This document shows positions 8,242 through 17,518 of a DNA stretch of 64,000 nucleotides, piece after piece (position 1 is the stretch's first letter; every line of letters begins with the position of its first letter). The translations under genes and the position numbers were made by a program. Source of the DNA: Streptomyces sp. P9-A2 (GTDB lineage: Bacteria > Actinomycetota > Actinomycetes > Streptomycetales > Streptomycetaceae); assembly GCF_036634175.1 (NCBI RefSeq), contig NZ_JAZIFX010000001.1:558001-622000 (forward strand), written 5' to 3'. The notes under the pieces are model-generated. The model was not told the DNA's origin, did no database searches, and worked only from the letters and a program-made list of their open reading frames with translations.

Positions 8242-9657
8242 GGCTCTCCTGTCGGATCCGTGGGTCGTTGACCAGGGCTGATACGCAGAACACGCCGTAC
8301 CCGGGGTACGTTTCGACTGCTGAAGGTACGAAACGAATAAACCTGGATACGGCGTGCAAAGTAAGAGGATATGGGTTCGGTTGCTCGGTGTCGAAAAGAC
8401 GCTGATCGAGCAGGTCGAGGCCGAGGAGGCCGACCCCGAGGGCGGTGTCGGTGGTGAGCTGGTGATCGTGGCGCATGTCCGACCGGCGAAGGGCCACAGG
8501 CAGCGGTGCGGGATCTGCCGGCGCAAGGCGGCGAAGTACGACGCCGGTGAGGGACGCCGACGCTGGCGGGCCCTGGACCTGGGCGTCATCCAGGCATTCC
8601 TCGAGGCCGACGCGCCCCGGGTCTCCTGCCCCGAGCACGGCATAGTGGTCGCCTCGGTTCCCTGGGCGAGACACGGCGCCGGACATACCCTGGCGTTCGA
8701 CACGCAGGTGGCCTGGCTGGCGACCTGCTGTTCCAAGACGTCCGTCACCCAGCTCATGCGGACCGGGTGGCGCACGGTAGGCAACATCGTCGCCCGGGTC
8801 TGGGCGGACGTCGAGAAGTCGGTGGACCTGTTCGCCGGGCTACGACGGATCGGTATTGACGAGATCAGCTACAAGAAGCGCCACAAGTACCTGACCGTCG
8901 TGGTGGATCACGACTCCGGGCGTCTGGTCTGGGCTGAGGCCGGCCGGGACAAGGCCACCCTGCGTAAGTTCTTCGACGCCCTGGGCAACGAGCGCGCCGC
9001 GAAGCTCACCCACGTGTCCGCGGACGCGGCCGACTGGATCTCCACGGTGGTCGCCGAGCGCTGCCCGCAGGCGGTACGGGTGATGGACCCCTTTCACGTC
9101 GTTCAGTGGACCACCGACGCCCTGGACGTCGTGCGCCGTCAGGTGTGGAACGCCGAGCGCGGAGGCAAGGGCAGATCCACCCGGGGCTCAAAGTCCCTGA
9201 AGAAAGCCCGCTTCGCGCTGTGGAAGAACCCCGAGGACCTCACGGCCGGGCAGCGGGCCCAGCTGCTCTTCATCGCCAAGGCTCACCCGCTGCTGCACCG
9301 GGCGTACTTGCTCAAGGAAGGTCTGCGCACCGCCCTCAAGCAGGGCCCCGACACCACCGAGGCGCTGTGGGACTGGGTGCTCTGGGCCCGCCGCTCACGG
9401 ATAGCGGCCTTCGTCGAGCTGCAACGCAGCATCGTCAGACACTTCGACGCCATCACCGCCGCCGCCGAGCACGGGCTGAGCAACGGCCTGGTCGAGTCCA
9501 TGAACACCAAAATCCGACTGATCACCCGCATCGCCTTCGGCTTCAAGGACCCCAAGTCCCTCATCGCCCTCGCGATGCTCAGCCTCGGCGGCCACCGACC
9601 TCAACTACCCGGCCGTCAACTCGCAACCCGATGACCCACGGATCCGACAGGAGAGCC
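8242..9657 (+). mobile_element. complete ISL3-family insertion sequence
   Basis: It is 1416 bp long with perfect 25-bp terminal inverted repeats (8242-8266 beginning GGCTCTCCTGTCGGATCC, and 9633-9657). The 8-bp direct repeat GCTTTTAC lies immediately outside at 8234-8241 and 9658-9665. Size, end length and 8-bp duplication all fit ISL3. The intact ends and clean duplication mean the insertion is recent. Confidence 0.95.
8354..9634 (+). CDS. ISL3-family transposase
   Basis: This is 426 residues from a GTG at 8354. An N-terminal zinc-binding helix-turn-helix region (RCGICRRKAAKYDAG ... RVSCPEHG) is followed by the DDE core: GIDEISYKKRHKYLTVVVD (first Asp), RVMDPFHVVQW (second Asp) and GLSNGLVESMNTKIRLITR (Glu). 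The length and all three acidic residues are as in active ISL3 transposases. The gene fills the element between its inverted repeats and ends inside the right repeat. Confidence 0.95.
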   Translation: MQSKRIWVRLLGVEKTLIEQVEAEEADPEGGVGGELVIVAHVRPAKGHRQRCGICRRKAAKYDAGEGRRRWRALDLGVIQAFLEADAPRVSCPEHGIVVASVPWARHGAGHTLAFDTQVAWLATCCSKTSVTQLMRTGWRTVGNIVARVWADVEKSVDLFAGLRRIGIDEISYKKRHKYLTVVVDHDSGRLVWAEAGRDKATLRKFFDALGNERAAKLTHVSADAADWISTVVAERCPQAVRVMDPFHVVQWTTDALDVVRRQVWNAERGGKGRSTRGSKSLKKARFALWKNPEDLTAGQRAQLLFIAKAHPLLHRAYLLKEGLRTALKQGPDTTEALWDWVLWARRSRIAAFVELQRSIVRHFDAITAAAEHGLSNGLVESMNTKIRLITRIAFGFKDPKSLIALAMLSLGGHRPQLPGRQLATR

Positions 9658-11032
9658 GCTTTTACTGCCGCGGGGGCCAGGCGGTGGGCACGTTCGGTCT
9701 CCGCTTCGCCAGGCGGTTCCTCGGCGCCGGCGGTGGTTCCGTGCTCCCGCGGGCCTGAGGGCCGTGCTGTCAGTTGCTGTTCCACGCGGGTCAGGAGTTT
9801 GGATGCTGCCTCCTGGTCGAAGCCCGTGGTGGGGTGGGTGTCCGGTTCGGTGACGGCGCGGCGGAGCTGGGCGAGGAGGGACTGCTGGCGCAGGAAGGTG
9901 TCTTCGATGGCAGGTTCGACGAGGAGGGACATGCCGTGTTCGGCTGAGCCGACAGGGCAGACTGTGCGGGCTGCCTGGTAGGCGGTCAGGACGTGGTCGA
10001 GTGCTCCCCAGGGTTCCATCCAGACGGTGTCCTGCAGGTGTTCGGCGGCGTGTTTTAGCTGCAGTACGAGGTGTTCCCAGGCGACTTCTGCGGCCTTCTG
10101 GGGTTGCAGCCAGGCGGGTTGGTGCATGCCCCAGCTCCAGGCGTGCCGCTGATTGAGGGTGGTGGCGAGCCGGTCGGCGGCTTCGTTGAGTCTGGTGCTC
10201 TGGCCGGCGGTGAAGGCGAGCAGGGCGTCGCATGTGGCGGCGTAGGCGCGGGCGTCGTGTCGGGCTTCCTCGGCGGCGTCTGCTGTGGTGAACCAGGTGT
10301 GGGCGGCCTGGAGGTGGTCGATGACCTCGGCCACGGTGCGGGAGGTGAGCGCGGTGCGCAGTCGGTCGTACCCCAGTTCGACGAAGGCGTCGATGTCACT
10401 GGCTTCGTCGTTGGAGAGGCGTTCGAGGTAAGAGCGCAGGGTGGCGGTGATGGCTTGCTCGTGGCTGGACCAGCTGTCCAGTCCCAGGCCGATGATGCGA
10501 GGCAGGCGTTCGGTGAGGTCCTCTGGAGTGTCGCTCTGCTCCAGTTCCTCCAAAATCCCCCACACCTGGTACGGTTTGACCGATTTGGCTACCGCGAGGC
10601 GGACCGCGCCTTCGAGGCGTGCTGCGGCGAGCAGTGGCTGGGTGCCTGTCACTGTGTTGAAGTCGTTGAGGAGTGCTGAATTCAGGGCTTTGGCCAGCTG
10701 TTGTGTGGTGGGGGTGCTGGCGAGGAGTGTTTCGAGGGTCGCGGTGGTGTGCAGGAAGCTGGGCTGGCGGGCGAATCCGCCGGGGAATGTGCCTGCGATG
10801 TCATGCCAGTCGGCTTCGGCGTGGTCGAAGGCGTGGGTGACCGCTTCGGCCAGCAGGGGGGCGTAGGGGCCTGCGGCGACCGTGTCCATCTCGGCACGGA
10901 CGGCATCGGCGGGCATACCGAGGCTGGCGAACGTGATCTCCCGGCCTTGTTCGGCCAGGGCGCTGAGTTGCTCGGCCAGACCCATGCCGCCCTCTCCTGT
11001 CCTGGTCGTGCGTTTCGTGGGTAAGGGGCTGT

Positions 11033-13003
11033 TCACCACATGGGGCGGCCCTCGGCTGCCTCGACGATACGGTCCTTGGGCAGTACGCCGTTGGCAAGGG
11101 TGAAGTCGGCGGTGGTGATCAGCACCTGCAAGCTGTTCTCGTCAGCCAGTTTCGCCAGTTCCGTGACCAGGCTGTGGGCGTCGAGGTCCTGGATCTCCTC
11201 GGCCTTGGGGCTGTCGATCAGCAGCAGGCCCGGGTGGGTGGAGAGGCCGTGTGCCGCTCCGACCCGCAGCAACGCGATGACCACGGCGATACGCAGGCGC
11301 AGCCGCTCGCCCGCGCTCAGCTTGCTGAAGTAGTCGGCGACTCCGCCGTCCTTGATGACCTTCAGCTGGGCCGCCCGGTTGATCTCTACCCTCTCCAGGG
11401 AGTTGATGCCGAAGCGGCGTCCGAGGTCGGCGATCTCCTTGTTGACGTCCTCGAACAATCGCTCGGCGGCGGACTTGCTGTCGGTGTCCAGGACGGCGAT
11501 GCCGGCCTTGAGGACGTTGACGATCGTGCTCTCGTAGGGGTCGCTGGTGTTCTCGGGCAGGTCGGGGAGAACGGACAGCGCTCCTTCCAGACGCAGGATC
11601 TCTTCTTGGGCCTGGATTCGCTGGGGGAGCAGAAGGACGGACTGGGCCTCGCGCAGGCGTGCTTGGCCGACTGCAAGCAGGTCGGTGAGCCGGGTGAGTT
11701 CGGCCTCGGTGGCTTCCAGCGCCTGGCGGGAGGTGGACTCGGCTTCCTTCGCCTGTTCCAGGCGCAGTCGTGCCTCGTCCTGGACCTCTTGCGGGTTGTC
11801 GTCCTCGCCGGTGACAAGCCGGGCGCAGACCGCGCAGGCGTGGTGGTCGCGTTCCTGCAAGCGCCGGTCTTCGGCGATCTCCTGGTCGCAGCGGGGGCAT
11901 GCCTGCGGGTCCAAGCCGTGGAAGAGGAGCCGGGCGGTGAGGCTCTCACTCACATCGTTCAGCAGGCGTTCCTCGCGGCGCCGGTGCTCCACCGCGCGTC
12001 GGTGCACTCGCATCAGACCTTCCCAGGTCTCCTGAGCATCGGCCACCTCACCTGCCCGTCGTGCCGCTTCGGCGGCCAGGGAGGTCAAGGATTCGTCCTC
12101 GCCGGGGCCCGGCAGCGCGGCCAGTCGGGCGCGGGCCTCGCGCAGCTCGCTCTCTTTGCGTTCGCGTTCCTCGCGGCGCTGCTGGAAAGCGTCGTGGGCG
12201 TCGGCTTTGCGGCGTTTGACGGTGGAGTTCCTGACGTCATGGGCGGCGCGTACGCGGGTCAGAGTCGCGGCGGCCGGGAGGTCCAGGAAGACCTGGAGCA
12301 GGCGGCCGGGCAGACCGCCCATCATTTGGTCGCCGAGCAGCACCTTGTCGCCGCCGGCAGGCAGGTAGATTGCTCCGTAGTAGGCGGGCCATCCGTGGGC
12401 CTGGGTGCCGGTCTCGTTGAGTGTGTTGAGCAGGGGCTGCAGGTCGAGGCGATCGAGCATGAAGGCCTGGATGTGCTGGGCATAGCTCTCGGCGCTGCCG
12501 GCGGTAATGAGAGCCGTGATCTGGCCCGTGTCGTCGGGTGTGCGAGCCGCTTCGAGTGAGTCGATGTCGGGGCCGGTCAGTACCTGTGCGCTGACGATCT
12601 CGCCGTCAAGGCAGTCAAGGCGGAAGCCGAGGGGCTGGCCGGCCACGACAATGTCGAGGTCCAGGTGGCGAATCCAGTTCCGGACCCCCGATTGGAGGTC
12701 ACGCGGGGTTCCGCGCAGGCACCAGGTGATCAGTTCCAGGACGCTGGTCTTGCCCCGCAAATTGGAGGCGACCAGTGCCGTCAGCCCGGCGCCGAAGCGG
12801 AACGTGGTGTCGAACGGGCCCGGCTCAAGGGACCCGGTGCGCAGGCCGTCCACGCGCATCCGGTGCAGGCGCAGTCCCCTCGGGCGGGCGGGAGTGAGGG
12901 TGAGAGGCAGCCCGTAAGTGGCAAAGACGTCGCGGACGTCGACCTCGCTGCTCTTGGCCTGCCGGGCGATCCGGGCCGCAAGAGACTCCTCGGCTTCGGT
13001 CAC
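11033..13003 (-). CDS. SMC/RecN-like ATPase with zinc hook (Lamassu/ABC-3C-type)
   Basis: This is 656 residues. A Walker A-like SNLRGKTSVLEL sits near residue 81, in the form used by coiled-coil ABC ATPases of defence systems. Coiled coils run over ~260-350 and ~400-480. Between them is a CPRC...CAVC pair (near 367 and 389) that looks like a Rad50-type zinc hook. The ABC signature LSAGERLRLRIAVVIALL is near 562 and Walker B LLLIDSPKAEE near 591. The GTG start overlaps the TGA of the upstream gene (GTGA) and the stop is close to the effector start, so the three form one translationally linked operon. SMC-like proteins of this size with a small partner and a nuclease effector are typical of Lamassu/ABC-3C; they recognise DNA and release the effector. 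Confidence 0.8.
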   Translation of the reverse strand: MTEAEESLAARIARQAKSSEVDVRDVFATYGLPLTLTPARPRGLRLHRMRVDGLRTGSLEPGPFDTTFRFGAGLTALVASNLRGKTSVLELITWCLRGTPRDLQSGVRNWIRHLDLDIVVAGQPLGFRLDCLDGEIVSAQVLTGPDIDSLEAARTPDDTGQITALITAGSAESYAQHIQAFMLDRLDLQPLLNTLNETGTQAHGWPAYYGAIYLPAGGDKVLLGDQMMGGLPGRLLQVFLDLPAAATLTRVRAAHDVRNSTVKRRKADAHDAFQQRREERERKESELREARARLAALPGPGEDESLTSLAAEAARRAGEVADAQETWEGLMRVHRRAVEHRRREERLLNDVSESLTARLLFHGLDPQACPRCDQEIAEDRRLQERDHHACAVCARLVTGEDDNPQEVQDEARLRLEQAKEAESTSRQALEATEAELTRLTDLLAVGQARLREAQSVLLLPQRIQAQEEILRLEGALSVLPDLPENTSDPYESTIVNVLKAGIAVLDTDSKSAAERLFEDVNKEIADLGRRFGINSLERVEINRAAQLKVIKDGGVADYFSKLSAGERLRLRIAVVIALLRVGAAHGLSTHPGLLLIDSPKAEEIQDLDAHSLVTELAKLADENSLQVLITTADFTLANGVLPKDRIVEAAEGRPMW

Positions 13004-13707
13004 GACTCCCCCTCGTTGTCGTTGGTGGCGCTCTGTGCGCGCAGGGCCTCAAGCCGGGCCCTGGCCCGGGTGCTCACCGATCCGATGCGCGTGCCGCGTG
13101 CCGCTTCGGCGTACTCGCGCTGCAGATACTGCCGCTTTTTCAGTGCGGTGCCGCCCAGTCCGTCTGCCAGGGCGACCACCAGGGCGACCCGCTCGACGTA
13201 GTAGGAGAACACCGGTGCCTCACTCACCACGCGCTGGGCGATCTGGTCGCCGTGCTGGGTCAGGTAGTAGTCGTGCTGGCGCACGTGGTTGACGGTCCCC
13301 CGCCGACGTCGCATGACCAGGCCGCTGCTACGCAGCACCGCGAGCGCGTCGTCAAGCGGCTCGTAGGCGCCGAAATGGTGGCGCAGCATCGGGTACCGAC
13401 GGACCTCGGGCTCCTCGGAGTCCAGGATCTGCCCCGCGAGCTCCAGCAGGGCCGGCTCCTTGCTCGTTTCGTAGTCAGTGAGCAGCTCATCGGCCAGGTA
13501 GTCCGGGTTCCTCAGCCAGAAGTCCAGCTTCTGCAGGCGCACCTGGGTACGGACCACCCCGACCGCTTTGCCGAGGCCGGGGTCAGCGAGGTCGAGGTCT
13601 GTGGGTTTCTGGCTGGCGCCACGGATCAACAGCAGGAGGCGCACCGCGTCCTGCTCCCGGCTGGTGACGGGAGCATCCGGGACGGATGAAGCAAGGTCGT
13701 TCTCCAT
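13000..13707 (-). CDS. small middle component of SMC-type defence operon
   Basis: This is 235 residues, mainly helical with winged-helix-like stretches (DALAVLRSSGLVMRRRRGTVNHVRQHDYYLTQHG, where the last part resembles a wing). It is the first gene of the operon and its stop overlaps the start of the SMC-like gene by GTGA. In ABC-3C and Lamassu systems a short helical or wHTH middle component precedes or follows the ATPase, and position and size fit that role. I see no catalytic motif. It could alternatively be a regulator of the operon. Confidence 0.6.
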   Translation of the reverse strand: MENDLASSVPDAPVTSREQDAVRLLLLIRGASQKPTDLDLADPGLGKAVGVVRTQVRLQKLDFWLRNPDYLADELLTDYETSKEPALLELAGQILDSEEPEVRRYPMLRHHFGAYEPLDDALAVLRSSGLVMRRRRGTVNHVRQHDYYLTQHGDQIAQRVVSEAPVFSYYVERVALVVALADGLGGTALKKRQYLQREYAEAARGTRIGSVSTRARARLEALRAQSATNDNEGES

Positions 13708-14436
13708 CGAGTGATCCTAACGATGATCCACTGCCCGACGTGCGGTTTTCATGACAAGACGGCCAGCAGCCAGGGTGTGCCTGGGCGGAAGGTCACCAGG
13801 TGGCGTTCCCCTCGCGCTGGCGGCCGGTGACGGCCACTGGGGGGCTTTGTCGGGGAGGATTCGGGAGGGGCTTCGCTGTGGGCAGCTGTCAGGTGGGCCG
13901 GGGTGGAGATGGGACGCATCGAAAACCCCATCGGCTACCGGGGGTCCGGTCGCGGCCGGTCCGCTCGATCGCGTTAGGACTGTCCAAGAGCAGCCGCTCG
14001 TCGTTGATGAACGGCAGTCCGGGAACCGGGTGATCGGTGCGCAAACCGTTGGCAACCGGTTGGATCATGCTCACGAAAGTGCCCTCTTTCTGCGGCTCTT
14101 GAGCCACCAGGACGGATCACCCTCTGGCATACCTGCTCAACCCCACAGCGCCGGCCTCCTTGCCCGGTGCCCCTGCTGGGATGCCGCCGGGCAGAGGCGC
14201 GCCGCCTGCTACTCCGATTCTGACGGCACCGCCCGAGCGCGTCCGATGAATCACCGAACCCGTGCCCTCGTGACCAGGGCTTGTCGAGCTATGTGGCGGC
14301 CGGGGTGGGTTCGGTGAGGCGGTCCAGCCGCGTGTAGAGGGCCTGTACGAGGCGGGCGCGGTTCTGGGCGCAGCGGCCTTTTCTTTTGGGCAGGATCGAG
14401 CCACGCGGTGACGCTAGCTGGCACTACGGTCTAGGG
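13708..14436. other. 729-bp region without a confident gene
   Basis: It lies between the divergent starts of the SMC operon (minus) and the Abi-like gene (plus). A minus ORF at 13889-14107 (MAQEPQKEGTFVSMI... 72 residues) has plausible coding look but no good ribosome site and no recognised family. Around 14290-14404 the minus strand reads like the tail of a longer protein (KGRCAQNRARLVQALYTRLD), a possible remnant of a lost gene. Promoters for both flanking genes must be here. Confidence 0.4.
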
Positions 14437-15387
14437 ATGACGACATCACCGTGGCAGCCGCTCTCCGCCCGCGAGGCCAGGCTTCCCGTCGACCGGACGG
14501 TCCATGAAGGAGTTCCCGAGCACCTGGAACCGGGACTGCGATCATGGATCCGGGATTCGGTGGTGACGGAATCGCTCGTCCACCGCGTCGTAGCCGCGCT
14601 GAAGTTGAACGCCGACGCTCACGTCTTCGACAACAGCCGCCTCCCGTCGAGCGCACATGATCTGTCCAGGGTGCCCGCTGGCCTGCTTCTCGATGTCGTC
14701 GACTGTCTGCTCTACCTCAAGGTCGGCGAGGTCGCCCATCACGAGTACCTCGTCAAGCACCCGAACGCAGCCTCTCCCTTGGCGGCAATATTCTCCAAGT
14801 CCGCGACGTTCGTGGATCCGGTCGACACACTGGACGCACTGCTCGGCGATGCCGCCTCCGCATACCAGGTTCGCGAGGCCGACGACGTCTCGCACGCCGG
14901 CCTGGAGCGGGTCGTCGACGCCACCGTCGCCGACTCCGCCGTCATGGCCATGCAGCAGGCCGAATCCTCCGGCCGCGGCGACGCCAGCTTCTATCTACGC
15001 AGTTCCTGGGCCAAGGCGTACGCCCTGCACCCCGACTCAAGTGGCGCTTACGTCGATGCGGTGCGGGCAGTAGAAGATGTCGCGATCCCCCTGTACGCGA
15101 GCACCGATCCCCGGGCGACCCTCGGCTCCGTCATCCGTGAACTGGATCGCAACGGAACGACCTACTCGATGGTGATCCTCGACAACAATGCGGTCCCCGC
15201 CAAGGTCGACACGATCCTCTCCCTCATGAAACTCCTCTGGCACGGACACCGCGACCGACACCCCGGAGGACAGACCAGCGCACCCATCACCCCGGAAGCC
15301 GCCCAGGCCGCCGTCCACATCGCGGTGCTCCTCGTCCAGCTCCTCAGCACTTCCGCGGTGACAAGAAGCCTCCCACCCCAACCGTGA
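14437..15387 (+). CDS. Abi_C/HEPN-like protein, possible abortive-infection function
   Basis: This is 316 residues from the ATG at 14437, preceded by TCTAGGG. The N-terminal half is unassigned. From ~200 the pattern (HPDSSGAYVDAVRAVEDVA, then ATLGSVIREL, LLWHGHRDRHPGG, AAQAAVHIAVLLVQLL) matches a helical C-terminal domain common in actinobacteria. That domain is related to the Abi_C family, where an R-x4-6-H-like element (HRDRH) is conserved. Its setting beside a NACHT gene and an SMC defence operon supports a defence role, but the sequence alone gives only moderate support. No membrane segments. Confidence 0.55.
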   Translation: MTTSPWQPLSAREARLPVDRTVHEGVPEHLEPGLRSWIRDSVVTESLVHRVVAALKLNADAHVFDNSRLPSSAHDLSRVPAGLLLDVVDCLLYLKVGEVAHHEYLVKHPNAASPLAAIFSKSATFVDPVDTLDALLGDAASAYQVREADDVSHAGLERVVDATVADSAVMAMQQAESSGRGDASFYLRSSWAKAYALHPDSSGAYVDAVRAVEDVAIPLYASTDPRATLGSVIRELDRNGTTYSMVILDNNAVPAKVDTILSLMKLLWHGHRDRHPGGQTSAPITPEAAQAAVHIAVLLVQLLSTSAVTRSLPPQP

Positions 15388-15576
15388 CACCAGGACGGGC
15401 GCTGCTCCCCGCCGACCGACGGAAGGACACGCGTCGCCGCGGGCAGCCAGCGCGGGCTCAGGTCGAGGCGGCCGATACGGAAGTTCGGTGTGGAACTGGG
15501 TGCCCGTCTCCAGCCATCCCAGGCCCAGTGCGACCAGGCCCGTGCGCTGGGGGCGGCTCTGCGTCCTGCCCGACGG

Positions 15577-16104
15577 TCACGAGACCTCGATGGAGGAACC
15601 GCACTGGGGCCGCAACAGCGAAGGCCGGCCGATCGCGTGGGTGGGCAGCGCACCCGACAGCTGGTGAGCGAGTCCGCACGAGAGCTGCACATCCGCCTCA
15701 CCCGGCGAGCCGCCGAAAACAATCAGCGAAGCCGGACAAGGTGAACCCGGGCGACATCTGTCCAGTCCTCCGGGGAACCTCAAGGTCAGCTTCCCCCGGG
15801 CGTCGGTCTTCCCGCGTCCGACTTCCTGACCGGCGGGGTCCAGGAGGAGGAACGAGGCTCCTGCGAGGGGATCGCCGGCCGAGTCCGTCTTGGTGATGGC
15901 GATGCTGCCGGCGTCGAGGGCGGGAGTCTCGGTGGGAGCTGTAGAGACAGGGGGCGTTGGCTCGGTCGGCTGAGCGGTCGCGGTGGGCGCCCAGGTGAGG
16001 GTGCTGGTCACCGCGGTGGCGAGTGCAGCGGATCGGACGGCGCCGCGGACGATACGAGCGTGCACGAGAAAGGGGGTTCCTTGATCAGGTTGTGGGGAGG
16101 TCAT
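15577..16104 (-). CDS. secreted protein with SpaA/prealbumin-like fold, C-terminus probably damaged
   Basis: The ATG at 16104 overlaps the TGA of the upstream gene (ATGA). A signal peptide is visible (basic start, then GAVRSAALATAVTSTLTWAPTATA, cut after ATA). A Thr/Pro-rich stretch precedes one SpaA-like beta repeat (GSIAITKTDSAGDPLAGASF ... VGRGKTDARGKLTLRF), as found in secreted or wall-anchored proteins. After KLTLRFPGG the sequence no longer looks like the expected end of the repeat, no sortase motif follows, and a frameshift is likely near 15770. The next 190 bp downstream contain no clear gene. Confidence 0.5.
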   Translation of the reverse strand: MTSPQPDQGTPFLVHARIVRGAVRSAALATAVTSTLTWAPTATAQPTEPTPPVSTAPTETPALDAGSIAITKTDSAGDPLAGASFLLLDPAGQEVGRGKTDARGKLTLRFPGGLDRCRPGSPCPASLIVFGGSPGEADVQLSCGLAHQLSGALPTHAIGRPSLLRPQCGSSIEVS

Positions 16105-16589
16105 CGGGTCCGGCCAGGACCTGGACCCGGAGGAGGCAGGACGGTCTTGTGAGCGGTACGGCCAGCAGCGTGGCTCGGCGTCGATGCCTGCCACACGCCG
16201 GGGAACCAGACGGCGGTGTACTGCTCGATGGCATCACGCAGCCCGGTGGTGACGGCGCCCTCCCACGGCGGCTGGCCGGGGCGATGGTGCTTGTCGAACG
16301 TGCCGTACTGCTTGTTGTTCGCGGAGGTGTGGTGGGCTTCGTCGCGGCGGTGGAAGGTGCCGTGATCCACGAAGCTGAGTGCCACCGCATCGATCTCGCC
16401 CCGGTTCGCGTGGAGGACCGTCAGGCGCAGGCCGCCGTAGGTGTCCGCGTGGATGGTGTCGGTGAAGCCGATGCGCAGCCACAGCGGTGCGCCCGCGACG
16501 GGGGTCGCGTAGTAGGTGTTGCCCACGACGGTGCTGTGGGTGAAGGGGAGGCACAGTTCGGCGAAGAACTCGGGGGCCTGCAGGGACAA
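16101..16589 (-). CDS. conserved hypothetical protein of mobile-element context
   Basis: This is 162 residues starting at a TTG (16589) placed after CCGGAGACCCC. It is a compact globular protein with many aromatic and Thr residues (TVVGNTYYATPVAGAPLWLRIGF) and a Pro/Arg-rich tail; no signal or membrane segment. It ends in an ATGA overlap with the SpaA-like gene. I do not recognise the family. Confidence 0.5.
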   Translation of the reverse strand: MSLQAPEFFAELCLPFTHSTVVGNTYYATPVAGAPLWLRIGFTDTIHADTYGGLRLTVLHANRGEIDAVALSFVDHGTFHRRDEAHHTSANNKQYGTFDKHHRPGQPPWEGAVTTGLRDAIEQYTAVWFPGVWQASTPSHAAGRTAHKTVLPPPGPGPGRTR

Positions 16590-16619
16590 GAGGGGTCTCC
16601 GGTCGAGGTCGTGCTGGCG

Positions 16620-17486
16620 TTACCGGCGGGGGCCCGGTAGGGCCGGTCGGCTGGTGGTGCTCCAGCGCGGGACGCTGGTGGCGGGGAGGGCGGCAGTGCG
16701 GCGGGCGACGGCCCGCTGGACGTCGAGCGGCGTCGGGGCCGGTGGGGGCGGTGGGAGGATCGGGGTGAGGCGGGCCATACTCTCGACGTAGCTGTGGGTG
16801 TCCTGTCGCCATCGGGGCAGGGGTGCGAGGTCGGAGACGCATTCGGTGACGGCCCGGACGAGGGCGACGGGGGTGTCGGTGCTGGCGGTGGCGTACCAGA
16901 AGGGGCGGTCAAGGGACTTGCCGGCCCACAGCTGCCAGCGGGCGTCGCGGGTGGTCAGCTCGGTTTCCGGGTCGAGGGCTCCGGTGGTGAACTCCAGTCC
17001 GGCGAGCCCGTCGGCGGACCGGACGGCAAAGACTCCCCAGCGGGGGTGGTCGATCTGCCAGCCGCGGTTGATGAGCGGTGCGACCGCGAGGAACGGGCCT
17101 CGGTCCTTGCTCCTGGGGTCGGGGGCGGCGAGGTAGGTGTCGGGGCCCTGCTCGTACGCCTCGGCGAGCGCGGTGGTGAAGGCGGTGACGAACTCCGTCG
17201 GACTGGAGTCGTTGAAGCAGACGCCCCAGACCGGCGGACCGAACGGGTCCTGGTAGGCGTTGATGCGCCACAGACCGTCGTCCTCACCTTCCGGCAGGTA
17301 GCCGAAGCGCACCTTGCGGTCGGGAGCGTTCAGGTAGGCGTTGCCGAGGTCGTCGTTTGTCAGTTCCCAGCCGAGGTCGCGGAGCGGGGCGAAGCCGGGG
17401 TCACCGATCGCGGTGCTGCCGGCGAGGTAGCGCGGGGAGACGTAGACGTCCCCGTCGATGGTGTGAAGGTCGTCGTGGGGTGGCAC
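16620..17486 (-). CDS. DUF317 protein
   Basis: The GTG at 17486 lies 6 bases after TCAGGAG and gives 288 residues (the open frame continues upstream to 18068 but that part is a shadow of the HAD gene). Two DUF317 units are visible. In the first, GDVYVSPRYLAGS, LGWELTNDDLGNAYLNAPD and RFGYLPEGEDDGLWRINAY; in the second, LINRGWQIDHPRWGVFAV and WQLWAGKSLDRPFWYATAS. DUF317 is almost restricted to actinobacterial plasmids and integrative elements; function unknown. Three more DUF317 genes occur at 45832, 47014 and 54846. Confidence 0.8.
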   Translation of the reverse strand: MPPHDDLHTIDGDVYVSPRYLAGSTAIGDPGFAPLRDLGWELTNDDLGNAYLNAPDRKVRFGYLPEGEDDGLWRINAYQDPFGPPVWGVCFNDSSPTEFVTAFTTALAEAYEQGPDTYLAAPDPRSKDRGPFLAVAPLINRGWQIDHPRWGVFAVRSADGLAGLEFTTGALDPETELTTRDARWQLWAGKSLDRPFWYATASTDTPVALVRAVTECVSDLAPLPRWRQDTHSYVESMARLTPILPPPPPAPTPLDVQRAVARRTAALPATSVPRWSTTSRPALPGPRR

Positions 17487-17518
17487 GTGGCTCCTGAGAG
17501 AAGGGAAACGGCGATGGG

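Larger units (their letters stand above)
7471..10985 (-). pseudogene. defence-operon effector with PD-(D/E)xK-like nuclease domain, split by ISL3 element
   Basis: The 5' part (10985-9666) and 3' part (8241-7471) are separated by the ISL3 element. Removing the element and one copy of its 8-bp duplication restores a single frame of 696 codons, joining LAPAAVK to ALGRDFTARL. The start ATG at 10985 follows GGAGAGGGC; an upstream GTG at 11039 overlaps the SMC gene. The N-terminal ~440 residues are helical and unassigned. The C-terminal part has GRADILVHFGSRQYLTEIKK, spacing Asp and E-x-K as in PD-(D/E)xK nucleases. It is the third gene of an operon behind the SMC-like ATPase, the position of the effector in Lamassu/ABC-3C systems. 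The nuclease call is from the motif only. Confidence 0.75.

Noticed and set aside
7471..8787. 438-residue ORF running from the nuclease domain through the left end of the ISL3 element
   Set aside because: The N-terminal half is antisense to the transposase; the true upstream part of the gene is on the other side of the element.
15458..15744. Several overlapping ORFs between the Abi-like and SpaA-like genes
   Set aside because: None has a good start site or a recognisable pattern; probably debris of the damaged SpaA-like gene.
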